NCBI RefSeq assembly: GCF_965213555.1
Contig: NZ_OZ243890.1
Location: 2,542,001 to 2,606,000, forward strand
Length of the DNA stretch: 64,000 nucleotides
Source: Acuticoccus sp965213555
Lineage (GTDB): Bacteria > Pseudomonadota > Alphaproteobacteria > Rhizobiales > Amorphaceae
Reading direction: 5' to 3'
Below are positions 54,876 to 63,731 of this stretch, piece after piece (within the stretch, counting starts at the first letter, position 1; each line of letters opens with the position of its first letter). The notes under the pieces are model-generated. The model was given only the letters and a program-made list of their open reading frames with translations, had not been told where the DNA came from and made no database searches. A program made the translations under genes and the position numbers.

Positions 54876-54881
54876 CGATAC

Positions 54882-54901
54882 CGTCCCGGACCAGCGGGAC
54901 G
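54882..54901 (+). terminator. Hairpin after the 88-residue protein gene
   Basis: CGTCCCG-GACCAG-CGGGACG, starting 6 nt past the stop codon at 54875. No T-run; plausible terminator. Confidence 0.5.
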
Positions 54902-55597
54902 ATCGACGGAGGACGTTGCGGCAGGGTTTCCCACACGGTGTGCCGAGACCGCCTGAGCGTCCAGAACTGCCAGCCGCGGCGTGCTGGGCCAACTGGGATG
55001 CTGGCCGGTCCCCGCGGCGCACGCGGTGCTGGGTCTGCTCGGCCCCTCGGCGATGCCGAGCGTCCGAGCCCGCTAGGCCTTTCGCACGCTGCAAGAACCT
55101 CCCGGCGCGCACGCGATGCTGCGGAGTTGCCCCGTTTCGGTGCTCTTGATCCGATTGAAGATCCGCTCGACGAGCTGGCGCTCGCGGTAAAAGCCGTCGC
55201 GCGTCATCACGACCGCGCAGCGTTCGACTGTGGCATGGAGCAACCGAGGCAGAACGACGCCGCCGGACCCTCGCATTCGATTGTCGGACGTCGCAATCCG
55301 TCGGCCGAGCAGGTCATTGTTCCCGCCGTCCGCTGCCGGACGGCTTGTGGCACCCAGAGCCCGATCCCTTGGACACCCTGGGTGCCCCTGAGCGTCCGCG
55401 GGTGTCCGACACGCTGACCCGACCTCGTCTTCCGATCATGCCGCGCAAGTCGAGCGATGACGCCCGTCCGGAATGCGCCCGATCCGAGCGTCCGTGGTGC
55501 TGCCAATGCGCTGCGTGCACGCGGATGGAGGTGTGCCGGGTTGCCTGAGGCGGTGACCGGAGCGCAGGACCCGACCCCTGCTGCCGAGCGGAGTGAA
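54902..55597. other. About 700 nt with no intact gene; start of remnant DNA
   Basis: No open frame here has family similarity along its length. The only recognisable piece is a transposase scrap on the minus strand at 55145-55200. The stretch marks the change from the ordered chromosomal genes (topA side) to the decayed region that runs to about 57.7 kb. Confidence 0.6.
55145..55200 (-). pseudogene. IS5-type transposase scrap
   Basis: The minus strand reads FYRERQLVERIFNRIK, close to the C-terminal (Y/R-x-R-x-x-I/V-E-R-x-F-x-x-x-K) segment of IS5-group DDE transposases. No other part of the gene is found nearby, and the frame soon loses similarity. It is a short relic; identification rests on one motif. 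Confidence 0.5.
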
Positions 55598-55617
55598 GGG
55601 GCGGCGTACGCCGCCCC
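55598..55617. repeat. Perfect 20-bp palindrome at the end of the DUF2493 remnant
   Basis: GGGGCGGCGTACGCCGCCCC, 8 nt past the stop codon of the minus-strand DUF2493 pseudogene. A strong stem that probably was its terminator. Confidence 0.65.
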
Positions 55618-55624
55618 AGTGTTG

Positions 55625-56523
55625 TCACGCGGCCGCCCGCATTACCGGGATGCCGAGCTTGCGGGCCTTGTCGACGAGGTTGTCGGTGATCCCCGAGCCG
55701 GGGAAGGCGATGAGCCGACGGGAAGCTCCGCAGAGCAGCGCGTCGTTGCGCTTGAACGGGGCGGCCTTGCCGTGCCGCGTCCAGTCGGTCCGAAAGACCA
55801 CCTGCGCCACGCCCTTGGCGTCGGCCCACCTGGCGGCGATCAGCCCGGCGCCCTTCGACGAGCCGCCGTGCATCAGCACCATGTCCGGATGCTTCGCGTA
55901 GGGCGCGATCCAATACTTGGAAGACCGCGCGGTGGTCGGTGACGTCCGTGCCGCCGGTGAAGGCGGTTCTGGTGCCTTGAGGGCAGGTGGCCTCGCTCTC
56001 GCGGCGTCGCTTGGCGGCACGCCAAGCAAACCTGTCGATCACGGCGCTGGTGAGCTTGGCGTGCGAGGTGCGCGAGCCCGATCGTGGGTGCCAGGGGGAC
56101 CCGGTCAGCATGGCGTGCTCCTGCGCCGCGGCGTCGCGCAGCGCCTCGAAGGCGGCGCATCGCTCCACAAGGGCTCGCCCATGGCGAGTGCGCGTTCCAG
56201 CTCGACGGACCTCACCTCCGAGCCGTCCTGCTCGCGGGTCAGCGTCTTCTGCGCGTCCTCGTTCTCGCCGAGGCGGTGGTCGAGGGTGGTGAGCCACCGG
56301 TGGAAGACGTTCGTCAGCGACCAAGAGCAGCTCGGCAATATTGTCCGTATGAGCGTGCCTTCCGCGACGCCGGTGAAGGCGTTCATGGCGTGCTCCACGA
56401 TGCCGGTGAGGGCGTCGATGTCGGGCGGCGTGCGCTGATCCGCTCGTTTGGCGGCGGGTGCAGGTCATGGAGCGCGATGTGTTCGATGACGGCAGCGGTG
56501 CTGGAGACTGTTTCGGTGAGCAT
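55625..56523 (-). pseudogene. DUF2493 (SLOG-like) protein, broken by about three frameshifts
   Basis: Pieces of one gene lie in order in three frames. The start is an ATG at 56523 with GGAGG upstream, MLTETVSSTAAVIEHIALHD. After a shift near 56430 the frame reads FHRWLTTLDHRLGENEDAQ and REQDGSEVRSVELERALA. After a shift near 56180 it reads RRRESEATCPQGTRTAFTGG. After a third near 55920 it reads KHPDMVLMHGGSSKGAGLIA and ends with FPGSGITDNLVDKARKLGIP. This is the DUF2493 protein carried by integrative elements and plasmids of alphaproteobacteria, where it probably binds a nucleotide-like ligand. The gene cannot give a full protein. Confidence 0.8.
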
Positions 56524-56730
56524 GGGAGAAATCCTCCACGGGGCCGGGTGGCCGTTGGCAGGGGATGGCCCGACCGGTATCGGGCGGCGCGCAAGCTCGG
56601 TACGAGCGACCCCTTGCGGGTTGGGCGACGCCCGAAGGCTTGCAGGTCCCGGTCAATCCCCGGGCTGGCAACGGCCGCATGGCCCGGCGCCCGGATGGGA
56701 TCGCTCACGTGCACGACAATATTGAATCCG

Positions 56731-57234
56731 TCAGGGCATGAGCCGCTCAGCGTCCGTCGCGGCGAGTTGGGAGCGAAGATGGGCACGCAGCTCATCGACC
56801 CCGAGTGTGCGCAGGTCGTCGTTCGCGTCGTTGCCCATGGGGTGCAGGTGGATGGTCTCGATGCCGACCGCCTCGGCTCGAGGCGTCAGCCGACCGGCAG
56901 CCTGGCGCCGGCGGCGTCCGCGTCGACGACGAAGAGCCGCTTCAACCTCGGTGGCAGCGCAAGCGCAGTAAGGTGGTGGGCGGACAGCGCGGCGATCACC
57001 GGACGGCGCGGTAAGGCGAGCCGCACGGACAGCGCCGTCTCGATGCCTTCGCCCGCGCCGAGCAAATCGCTCGCCCGGCCGAAGCGCACCTCGTGACCCA
57101 ACAGCTTGCCCATCGCCTTGCGTGCCGGATCGAGCGGTGCCTCGTCCGAGGTCAAAGGGTCGAGCCCGGTCCGATGCAGGCCGACGAGCTGGCCATGCGC
57201 ATCGGTGAGCTTCGCGAGGCTGCTCTCCGGCATG
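56731..57234 (-). pseudogene. Toprim-domain protein of an integrative element, 5'-truncated and frameshifted
   Basis: Only the C-terminal part remains. Seen in one frame: LTDAHGQLVGLHRTGLDPLT, KAMGKLLGHEVRFG, LGAGEGIETALSVRLALP with the toprim glutamate, and AALSAHHLTALALPPRLKRL. A shift near 56890 moves to another frame that ends AVGIETIHLHPMGNDANDDL and stops at 56731. Such toprim proteins (DUF7146-type) accompany DUF2493 genes on integrative and conjugative elements. The 5' part is missing, cut where the IS3 remnant begins at about 57235. Confidence 0.78.
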
Positions 57235-57716
57235 GAGGGAAGGATGCGCAAATCAAGGTTCACGGACGAGCAGATGGTACCGATCTTGCGGGAGAACGAG
57301 CGCGACATGGCTGCGACGGTGGCCGAGCGGCACGGCGTCAGCGAGCAGACCATCGACACCTGGCGCAAGCGCTTCCGCGCATTCGAGGCCGACGACGTGC
57401 GGCGGCTGAAGCAGCTCGAAGCGTAGAACGCAGCGGAAGAAGCTGGGGTCGAGCGGGACCTCGAGATCGAGGTGATGGAAGACGTCGCCGCAAAAAGCGG
57501 ATCGAAGCCTGGCGCCGGCACTTCAACGAGGTGCGGCCCCGCTCGAGCCTCGGCCATCTGACGCTGGCGGCGTTCGCCTCGAAGATCGGAACCGAACATC
57601 CAGCGGTCACGACGTGGCGGACCGCTGCGGTATGTGGTGCCTCCGCGACCCGCCCCGTCGTTCAACCGCTTCGCAAGGGGCAGTCTGAAACAGCATCAGG
57701 AGCAGCTCACTCAAGC
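57232..57716 (+). pseudogene. IS3-family remnant: orfA fragment joined to the 3' end of orfB
   Basis: The frame from 57244 reads MRKSRFTDEQMVPILRENER and GVSEQTIDTWRKRF, the helix-turn-helix orfA protein of IS3 elements. An in-frame TAG at 57424 stops it, yet similarity continues past the stop (VERDLEIEVMEDVAAK). Soon after, the sequence jumps to the very end of orfB (AWRRHFNEVRPRSSLGHLTL, then KIGTEHPAV). The DDE catalytic core is therefore deleted. It lies against the toprim remnant, which it appears to truncate. No intact terminal repeats were found. Confidence 0.82.
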
Positions 57717-57884
57717 TAGGCGTGGTCGGAAGAAGCCAGGCAGGTCGACCCCTGCCGATCGACAAAACCGCCTTGGCAAACATCATCCACATCACGGTCG
57801 GCAACCTCCGCCAAATTCAGGATGTGCTCGCATAGACCGAGCGCGTCGCTGACATCGACTGCAAGCATGCGTGTTTGGCGGAGG

Positions 57885-59404
57885 TTATCGCAGGCGGGTG
57901 TCGATCTGAAGCGCGGGTGCGTCGATCCTGCTGTCAGGGTGCGCGAGCGTGACGACAAAGAGTGTTCCGCCGATTGCAAACACGCACACCGCGCCTGCAA
58001 ACTGCGCTCCTAACGCAACGGCGCGACTTCGCCGCCCATGGCCGACCAACCTCCGTTCAGCGATGCTCCTTGCCCAGATCGCGGCAAGACCGATAGCGGA
58101 CATGGTCACCGCCATCCCGAGTGAGATGGCTCCTACCAAAAGGCTCGCGGGGGCGATGAGCCCATGGGCAAGGCCAAACAGCATCACGATCAGTGCCCCT
58201 GTGCAGGGAACGATACCAACCGCAAGGCCGACAAGCCCAACCTGGCGCGGGGATCCAGCCGCTGTGCAGGCGCTACAGCCGGATGCGCGATGGTCGGTCC
58301 CGCCGTGGCGGTGTCGCAGTGCCGTCACAGCCTGCCAGACCATGAAGGCGCCGATCGCAACAATCGCGCCGTAGCTCAAGAGGCGGATGAGGCGATAGTC
58401 GGACGGCGCGTTCCCTGTCGTCTGGCGAACCGCGAGGTCGAGCAAAATGACAAGCACCACGGCAGATACCACGTGGGTGAGCGCGATCTGCGCTCCCATA
58501 AGGATACCGCTGCGCGCAGTCCCGCCAGCGCCCACGAAGTAGGAAATGACGAGCGCCTTGCCATGGCCGGGGCCAAGGGTGTGGAGCGCGCCGTAGGCGA
58601 ACGCGATGGCGACCGCGACGAGGATCGCACCGATCGAATGCCCCTGATTGATCGCGGTCATGGACGTTGTGAGTATGGTTGTGATCCGCATCTGCGCGCG
58701 CGTGAACAGCGATCCGTCGCCGCTCGCGGAGGACGCGGCAACAACCTCGCCTGGCGTTCCAGAGATGGTCGCCTCGTCGAGCACATATGACGCTGGGACC
58801 TTGCGCCTCCCATCGATCAGAAAAAGGTCGTGCTCGGCCGGCTGATGACGCAGCACACCCTTGAGCCGCACCGCCGCAAAACGCTTTTCCACCGTGACAC
58901 CATCCGGATAAGCGACGTGGACGATCTGGTTCGGTGGGGGCGGCGGCGTGTGGATGCAGGCTCCGACCCAAGGGACAAGTAAGAATTCTACGACGCGCTT
59001 GTCCTGCCAGCGCAGCGGCAGGATGTAGCCGTCAATGAGGATGGCGTCACCAATGTGCGTTTGGCTGACGCCCGTGGCCGCCTCGCGGCGTCGCTTCATG
59101 ACGGCGAGGCGTTGGTCAAGGAGGACGTCGGCGTCGAGCCCAGCGTCCAGAAGCCGCTGGCGGGCGGCCTTGCCCGCCGCGGTCAGCGCCGGATCACGCT
59201 GGCTCGCTGCGGCGGCTTCGTTCGCCCGCAACACGTCCCGCAGATCGCGCTTGTGGTCGAGCGACATGCGAGGATGGGATCCTCGTACGGCTTCGCAAAG
59301 GGAGCCAGCGCATCCCACGTTGCAAGGGGTGCGGCAAGAGTCGCGTTTGGGAGGACGCCTGCCAACAAGCAGACAAGGGCGGCCAAGCGACAAACGACTA
59401 ACAT
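57885..59404 (-). pseudogene. DUF3299-NicO fusion (metal exporter-like), frameshifted near the N-terminus
   Basis: A single gene in two frames. The ATG at 59404, with GAGGAA upstream, opens a signal peptide (VCRLAALVCLLAGVLP) and WDALAPFAKPYEDPIL. At about 59265-59283 the reading moves to a second frame, MSLDHKRDLRDVLRANE, consistent with loss of one base. That frame gives a DUF3299 domain (EFLLVPWVGACIHTPPPPPN) and, after a linker, a NicO-type nickel/cobalt transporter with about six helices: GALHTLGPGHGKALVISYFV, a His-rich loop ALRHRHGGTDH, and GIVPCTGALIVMLFGLAHG. The second frame is 1.4 kb long and undamaged, so the shift may be recent, an alternate start, or a sequencing error. Confidence 0.72.
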
Positions 59405-59713
59405 GGTTGTTCCTCGGGTTGCCGTGAGCCTACATCGTGTTCTTATGAAAGTCGTATGGTGAAGCACGGAGGCATGACGCGCCCACCGCCATCTACGACA
59501 CGGACCCCGTCCGGGCGGCGAGCACTTCGCCCCCCGCCGCGGGTCAGACCTCTTCGATACGGCATCCTGCCCGTTGGTGAGATCCGGACCGACGGCGTCA
59601 AGAATTCGGGCAACGATCATGAGCATTGTGTCCGCTTTCCTTCGAGCGAAGATTGCGGGGAGGGTGGCATCAGTCTTAAGCTTCCGCCGCAGCCATGGCT
59701 TGCGGTACGACGA
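59405..59713. other. 309-nt intergenic region, no gene seen
   Basis: It separates the DUF3299-NicO gene (start at 59404) from the end of the MscS gene (59714). It should hold the promoter of the former; an AT-richer stretch lies at 59430-59460. No family similarity was recognised in any frame. Confidence 0.5.
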
Positions 59714-61990
59714 TCAGCGTTCGGCGTCTGCCGTGCTGCCTTCCTTTTGGTGGATCAACCGACCCGCTGCACCAGCGACGGCTTCACGATCCGCGGGACT
59801 GAGGCTGGCGGTCGAATGGTCGTCACCGAGGCGGACTGTGACCTCGCGGCTTGCGAAGCGAATGTTGTTCTTCTCGAACAATTCGTGGATCTTGGTCAGA
59901 ACCAGCCTGCGCAGCATCCATTGCTCGCCCGGGCGAGCCATGAACTTCACTGGGACGATCATGTAGGAGTCCTCCATCTCCACGACGCCCTGAGATTTCA
60001 GGGGCTGAAGAAACTGGTGGCCGTACTCAGGATGATCAAGAAGCTCCTCTCCGAGCTTCTTGATCATCTTCCGGACTCTTTCCGTGTCCGTTCCATAGCG
60101 GAGGCGTAGCGGAAACTTCATGATCACCCAATCGCGCGAGAGGTTCGAGACGCGGGTAATTTCCCCGAAAGGGACCGTGTTGAGGATGCCGCGGTGATGC
60201 CGCAGTTGCATGGAGCGCACCGAAATGCGCTCCACGGTGCCTTTGGTGTCACCCACGTCGATGTATTCGCCGGTCCGAAACGCGTCGTCGATCAGGAAGA
60301 AGATGCCCGACACGATGTCCCGCACGAGCGTTTGCGCGCCGAACCCGATCGCAAGCCCGACGACGCCGGCACCTGCAACGAGGGGCAGGACGTTTACACC
60401 GAACTGTCCGAGCAAAGTGAGCACCGCCATGACGACGATCGCGACGGTCGCCGACACGCGGACGAGAGGCAGAAGGGTTCCAAGGCGCGCGCCGGTGCCA
60501 CCACCTTCACCCTCCGGCGCACCGTCCGACGGCACGCCGAGGCCGAGCCGGACGCGTTCCATGGCGATCTGACGGGCGATGACGACGCGGATCGCCTCCC
60601 ACGCCACGTACGCGACGCCGACGATGAGGAGCGCACCGACGAGGTCGGCCGCGAAAGCCGCGCCGATCCCGCGCTCCGCCAGGGTGACAAGGTCGACGTC
60701 CCACGCCTCCAGAACGACGAGCAGAAGCACGATCGCACCGACGACACGGGCAATGCGCAAGGTACCGCGACGTGTCTGTTCGCGGGCGGCCTTCAGGACA
60801 TCGGATGCGGTCTCGTCCCCCGCGACGAGTATCCTGACGACAGCGCCGAGCATCTGATCGAGAAAGGGGAGCACCACCAGGAGGATCAGCGTCGTCGCGA
60901 TCGTGCTGAAGAGATCATCGGGCACGTAGGCGTTCGCGACGACGATCCCGATGATAAGCCAATTGAGAGCGACGAGGCCTACTGCAATGGCGGGCCATGC
61001 ACGGTAGAGAGCCGGCTCCTCGGATGTCCCCACCGCCTCGCCGCTCAAAATGCGGCGGAGGATGAAGCGCGCCTGCCACAAGACGACGCCAAGGACCACA
61101 TGGCCGGCGGTGTTGACCCAAAAACCATGCCAGCTGTCGACGTAGAGGCTGCCCATCGCATCCAGCCAACCCGTGAAGCCGAAGCCAAGCATGAAGACGG
61201 CACCAACGATGACGGCACGCCCTGTGAGCCAGCGCGCGTCAGCATCCTCGATCGCAACGAGCCGAAGATCCGGGCGGCTCGGTGCAAACAGGAAGCGGGC
61301 GACGATGAGGGTGAGCGATACCCATGTCAGGGCTGTCACAACGCGCGCAATCGTCTCGCGGTCGGTCGGCTTGTCGGCGTTGATCCAAGCATTGATGGCA
61401 AGGGCGCAGAAGGCGAAAACGGCGACCACCAGGATCTGCAGGCCGAAGCGGATCGCGAGAATACGGACGTGGCGAAATAGGCCGGACCCGTGAAGGATGG
61501 TTCCGGTGTTGCCCGACGACGGGCTCCACCTCGCGAAAAGGGCTGCGGCGCCGGCCCCGAGCCCCAGCGCGACGCCGAGCGTGACGAAGAAGCGCCACAG
61601 AGGCGTGTCGCCGCGCCGCTCGGCAAAGGTCATGAAAGCGGCTTCAATCTCCCCCGGCAAGTTCGGCACCTTCACGATCACATCGGCGAGGAAGGTGCCG
61701 AAGTTGCCTGCGCCTGTGGCGAGGAAATCGCCGAGGGTGCGCTCGTCCTCAGCAGCGAGCGCCGCCGCTTGGCGTTCCGCTTCGGCGGTGAGACGCTCCA
61801 ACAGGAGCGCCCGCACCTGGCGGTCGTCGAGCTGTGCTAGGACGTTGCGGATCGCCGCTTCGGTGAGAGTGTCAGGAAGGACCGTGACTGACGCCTCCGA
61901 CGGTCGGTTTTGCGCATGCGCGGTCGCGGCACCGGCGACCAGTGCGAGCGAAAGTACAAGGCCTGCGATGAAAGCTCGAACGTCTGGCAT
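59714..61990 (-). CDS. Mechanosensitive ion channel, MscS family
   Basis: A 758-residue channel protein. The signal peptide is about residues 1-27 (ATAHAQ). A periplasmic part (about 28-130) is followed by many helices and a C-terminal MscS core. Seen: LPLVAGAGVVGLAIGFGAQT (pore helix TM3 with Gly/Ala packing), LVRDIVSGIFFLIDDAFRTG, EYIDVGDTKGTVERISVRSM, and GILNTVPFGEITRVSNLSRD. It is of the large MscS type with extra helices (YbiO-like). It appears intact although it lies within the decayed region. Confidence 0.9.
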   Translation of the reverse strand: MPDVRAFIAGLVLSLALVAGAATAHAQNRPSEASVTVLPDTLTEAAIRNVLAQLDDRQVRALLLERLTAEAERQAAALAAEDERTLGDFLATGAGNFGTFLADVIVKVPNLPGEIEAAFMTFAERRGDTPLWRFFVTLGVALGLGAGAAALFARWSPSSGNTGTILHGSGLFRHVRILAIRFGLQILVVAVFAFCALAINAWINADKPTDRETIARVVTALTWVSLTLIVARFLFAPSRPDLRLVAIEDADARWLTGRAVIVGAVFMLGFGFTGWLDAMGSLYVDSWHGFWVNTAGHVVLGVVLWQARFILRRILSGEAVGTSEEPALYRAWPAIAVGLVALNWLIIGIVVANAYVPDDLFSTIATTLILLVVLPFLDQMLGAVVRILVAGDETASDVLKAAREQTRRGTLRIARVVGAIVLLLVVLEAWDVDLVTLAERGIGAAFAADLVGALLIVGVAYVAWEAIRVVIARQIAMERVRLGLGVPSDGAPEGEGGGTGARLGTLLPLVRVSATVAIVVMAVLTLLGQFGVNVLPLVAGAGVVGLAIGFGAQTLVRDIVSGIFFLIDDAFRTGEYIDVGDTKGTVERISVRSMQLRHHRGILNTVPFGEITRVSNLSRDWVIMKFPLRLRYGTDTERVRKMIKKLGEELLDHPEYGHQFLQPLKSQGVVEMEDSYMIVPVKFMARPGEQWMLRRLVLTKIHELFEKNNIRFASREVTVRLGDDHSTASLSPADREAVAGAAGRLIHQKEGSTADAER

Positions 61991-62302
61991 GCGTGCCTTC
62001 TACTCTCGCGGTGACGCTGCCGTTGATCGGGACGGTTCGGTCGCGGATCCATCAGCTGACGATGATGAGGTGGCGTATGAAAAGGAACCACAACCTCGAT
62101 GTGCGTCAAGCCTGGCGAGCTTAGGCCGAAAGCACCGTGGTTGTTTGAGGTTTTTAAGCGGCGAGCGAGATCACGATCGGGACTGCCATGGCAGAAAGCT
62201 CCAGAGCCATGTCCGATCCATCACCGCATCTTCGAAGTGGACGCTGACATGAACTTCGGGCTATCCAAATTCGTCAAATTCTTAATGACCGGGGCTGCGC
62301 TA

Positions 62303-62771
62303 GGCTCCAAACCCAAGTAACGTTTTGGAAAAGCGGCGTCGCGAGTGTCTCTCAGGCATGGTGAGGTGGGAGATCGAGCATGGCGAACCTGTTCTGGCTG
62401 AACGACGAGCAGTGGGCGGCGATCGAGCCGCATCTTCCGACGAACCAGCCCGGTGCGCGGCGGGTGGAGGACCGGCAGGTGCTTTCGGGGATCTTTCACG
62501 TTCTGAATGCGGGCTGCCGGTGGAGCGACTGCCCGTCCGAGTACGGGCCGCACACGACGGTCTACAACCGTTTCAATCGCTGGTCGCTCGGCGGTTCTGG
62601 ACGGGGCTTCTGGAGGCGTTGACCGCTGCCGGCAGTCTGCCGCAGAGCGCATCGATCGACTCCAGCTATGTCAAGGCGCACCGCTCAGCCCACGAAGCTC
62701 GCCGACAACTTCCTCTCCGCCGTCGCCCTCGCCGCTCTGCTTGCCTTCTGGCTCTGAACGAGTTTGGAGCC
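62303..62771 (+). mobile_element. Internally deleted IS5-family element
   Basis: Terminal repeats GGCTCCAAAC (62303-62312) and GTTTGGAGCC (62762-62771) are perfect inverse copies, flanked on both sides by TA (within CTAG), the likely target duplication. The 469-bp unit is shorter than a usual element of this family because the transposase gene has an internal deletion. It interrupts the signal-peptide coding part of the M20 amidohydrolase gene. Confidence 0.85.
62380..62755 (+). pseudogene. IS5-family transposase, frameshifted and internally deleted
   Basis: The frame from 62380 reads MANLFWLNDEQWAAIEPHLP, FHVLNAGCRWSDCPSEYGPH and TVYNRFNRWS, the N-terminal half of IS5 (IS427-like) transposases. 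It then shifts to FWTGLLEALTAAGSLPQSAS with IDSSYVKAHRSAH, the first catalytic Asp region. After that it jumps directly to the C-terminal KLADNFLSAVALAALLAFWL. The second Asp and the Glu of the DDE triad are missing. Confidence 0.85.
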
Positions 62772-62875
62772 TAGCCTTCGGAACAACGGCTGCGATGTCG
62801 GAAGGGCTAACAGCCTGACCCAAAAGGCCCGTTAAGGCTGGCTTGGGATGATCCTCTCGACTGATTGGAAGGCGA

Positions 62876-63731
62876 TTGCGGATGTGGACGCAGGAGCAGC
62901 GCGAGCAGCATCGGCAGGGTGACAACGGCTTCCCGAGCGATCTGACGGACGCGGAGTGGGACAGGCTGGCGCCGCTCATCCCGCCGGCCTCGCCGGGCGG
63001 AAGGCCGCGCAAGATCGACATGCGGGCGGCGCTGAACGCCATCCTCTACCTGCTGCGTACGGGCTGCCCGTGGCGTTATCTGCCGCGCGACGGCTTCCCG
63101 CCTCGCTCGACCGTGTACAACATCTTCCGCAAGTTCCAGCGCGAGGGCACCTGCGAAGCGATCTGGGCGGAACTCCGCGTGGCGCTGCGCGAGCGCATCG
63201 GCCGCGAGGCAAGCCCCAGCGCCGCTATCCTCGACAGCCAGACGGTGAAGTCGGCCGAAAAGGGGGCTCGAAAGGCGGCAAGGTGGGTTACGACGCCGGT
63301 AAGCGGGTGAAGGGGCGCAAGATCTACGCGCTGGTCGACACCGAAGGCGTACCGCTGCGCATCGTCGTCCACTCGGCCGGGGTACAGGCCGGGGTACAGG
63401 ATTGGGACGGCGCGGCGCTGGTGCTGTCGCGCATCGCGCCCGCTTCCCGTGGCTCGAACTCGTTTGGGCCGATGCCGGGTACGATGCCCGGCAGGTCAAG
63501 GCCACCGTCGCTGACATCCCGGTTCTCTCGATGGAGATCGTCCGCCGCAGCGACAACACCAAGGGCTTCCTCGTCGAGCCGCGGCGCTGGGTCGTCGAGC
63601 GCACCTTCTCCTGGTTCGGCCGCAACCGCCGCCTAGCCAAGGACGACGAGAACCTCGCCGACGCCCTCGCCGCGTTCGTCGCCATCGCGGCAATCCGCAT
63701 CGCACTCAAGCGCCTCGACCGGCCAGCTTAA
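62876..63731 (+). pseudogene. IS5-type transposase with two frameshifts and a 12-bp insertion
   Basis: The first frame (from about 62882) reads PSDLTDAEWDRLAPLIPPAS, LRTGCPWRYLPRDGFPPRST and AILDSQTVKSAEKG (first catalytic Asp). It shifts near 63267 at an A4G5 run into KVGYDAGKRVKGRKIYALVD. It shifts again near 63440 into RFPWLELVWADAGYDARQVK (second Asp) and WVVERTFSWFGRNRRLAKD (catalytic Glu). All three acidic residues survive at the DNA level, but no single frame joins them. A 12-bp tandem duplication at 63375-63398 adds four residues. Confidence 0.88.
63375..63398. repeat. 12-bp tandem duplication inside the transposase
   Basis: GGCCGGGGTACA occurs twice head to tail (63375-63386 and 63387-63398). 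In the local frame it repeats A-G-V-Q, giving SAGVQAGVQDWD where relatives have a single unit. Confidence 0.9.

Noticed and set aside
57716..58000. Minus-strand frame of 94 codons and the plus-strand phrase TALANIIHITVGNLRQIQDV
   Set aside because: No convincing family match and no start or ribosome-binding site; may be a gene relic but could not be supported as a feature.
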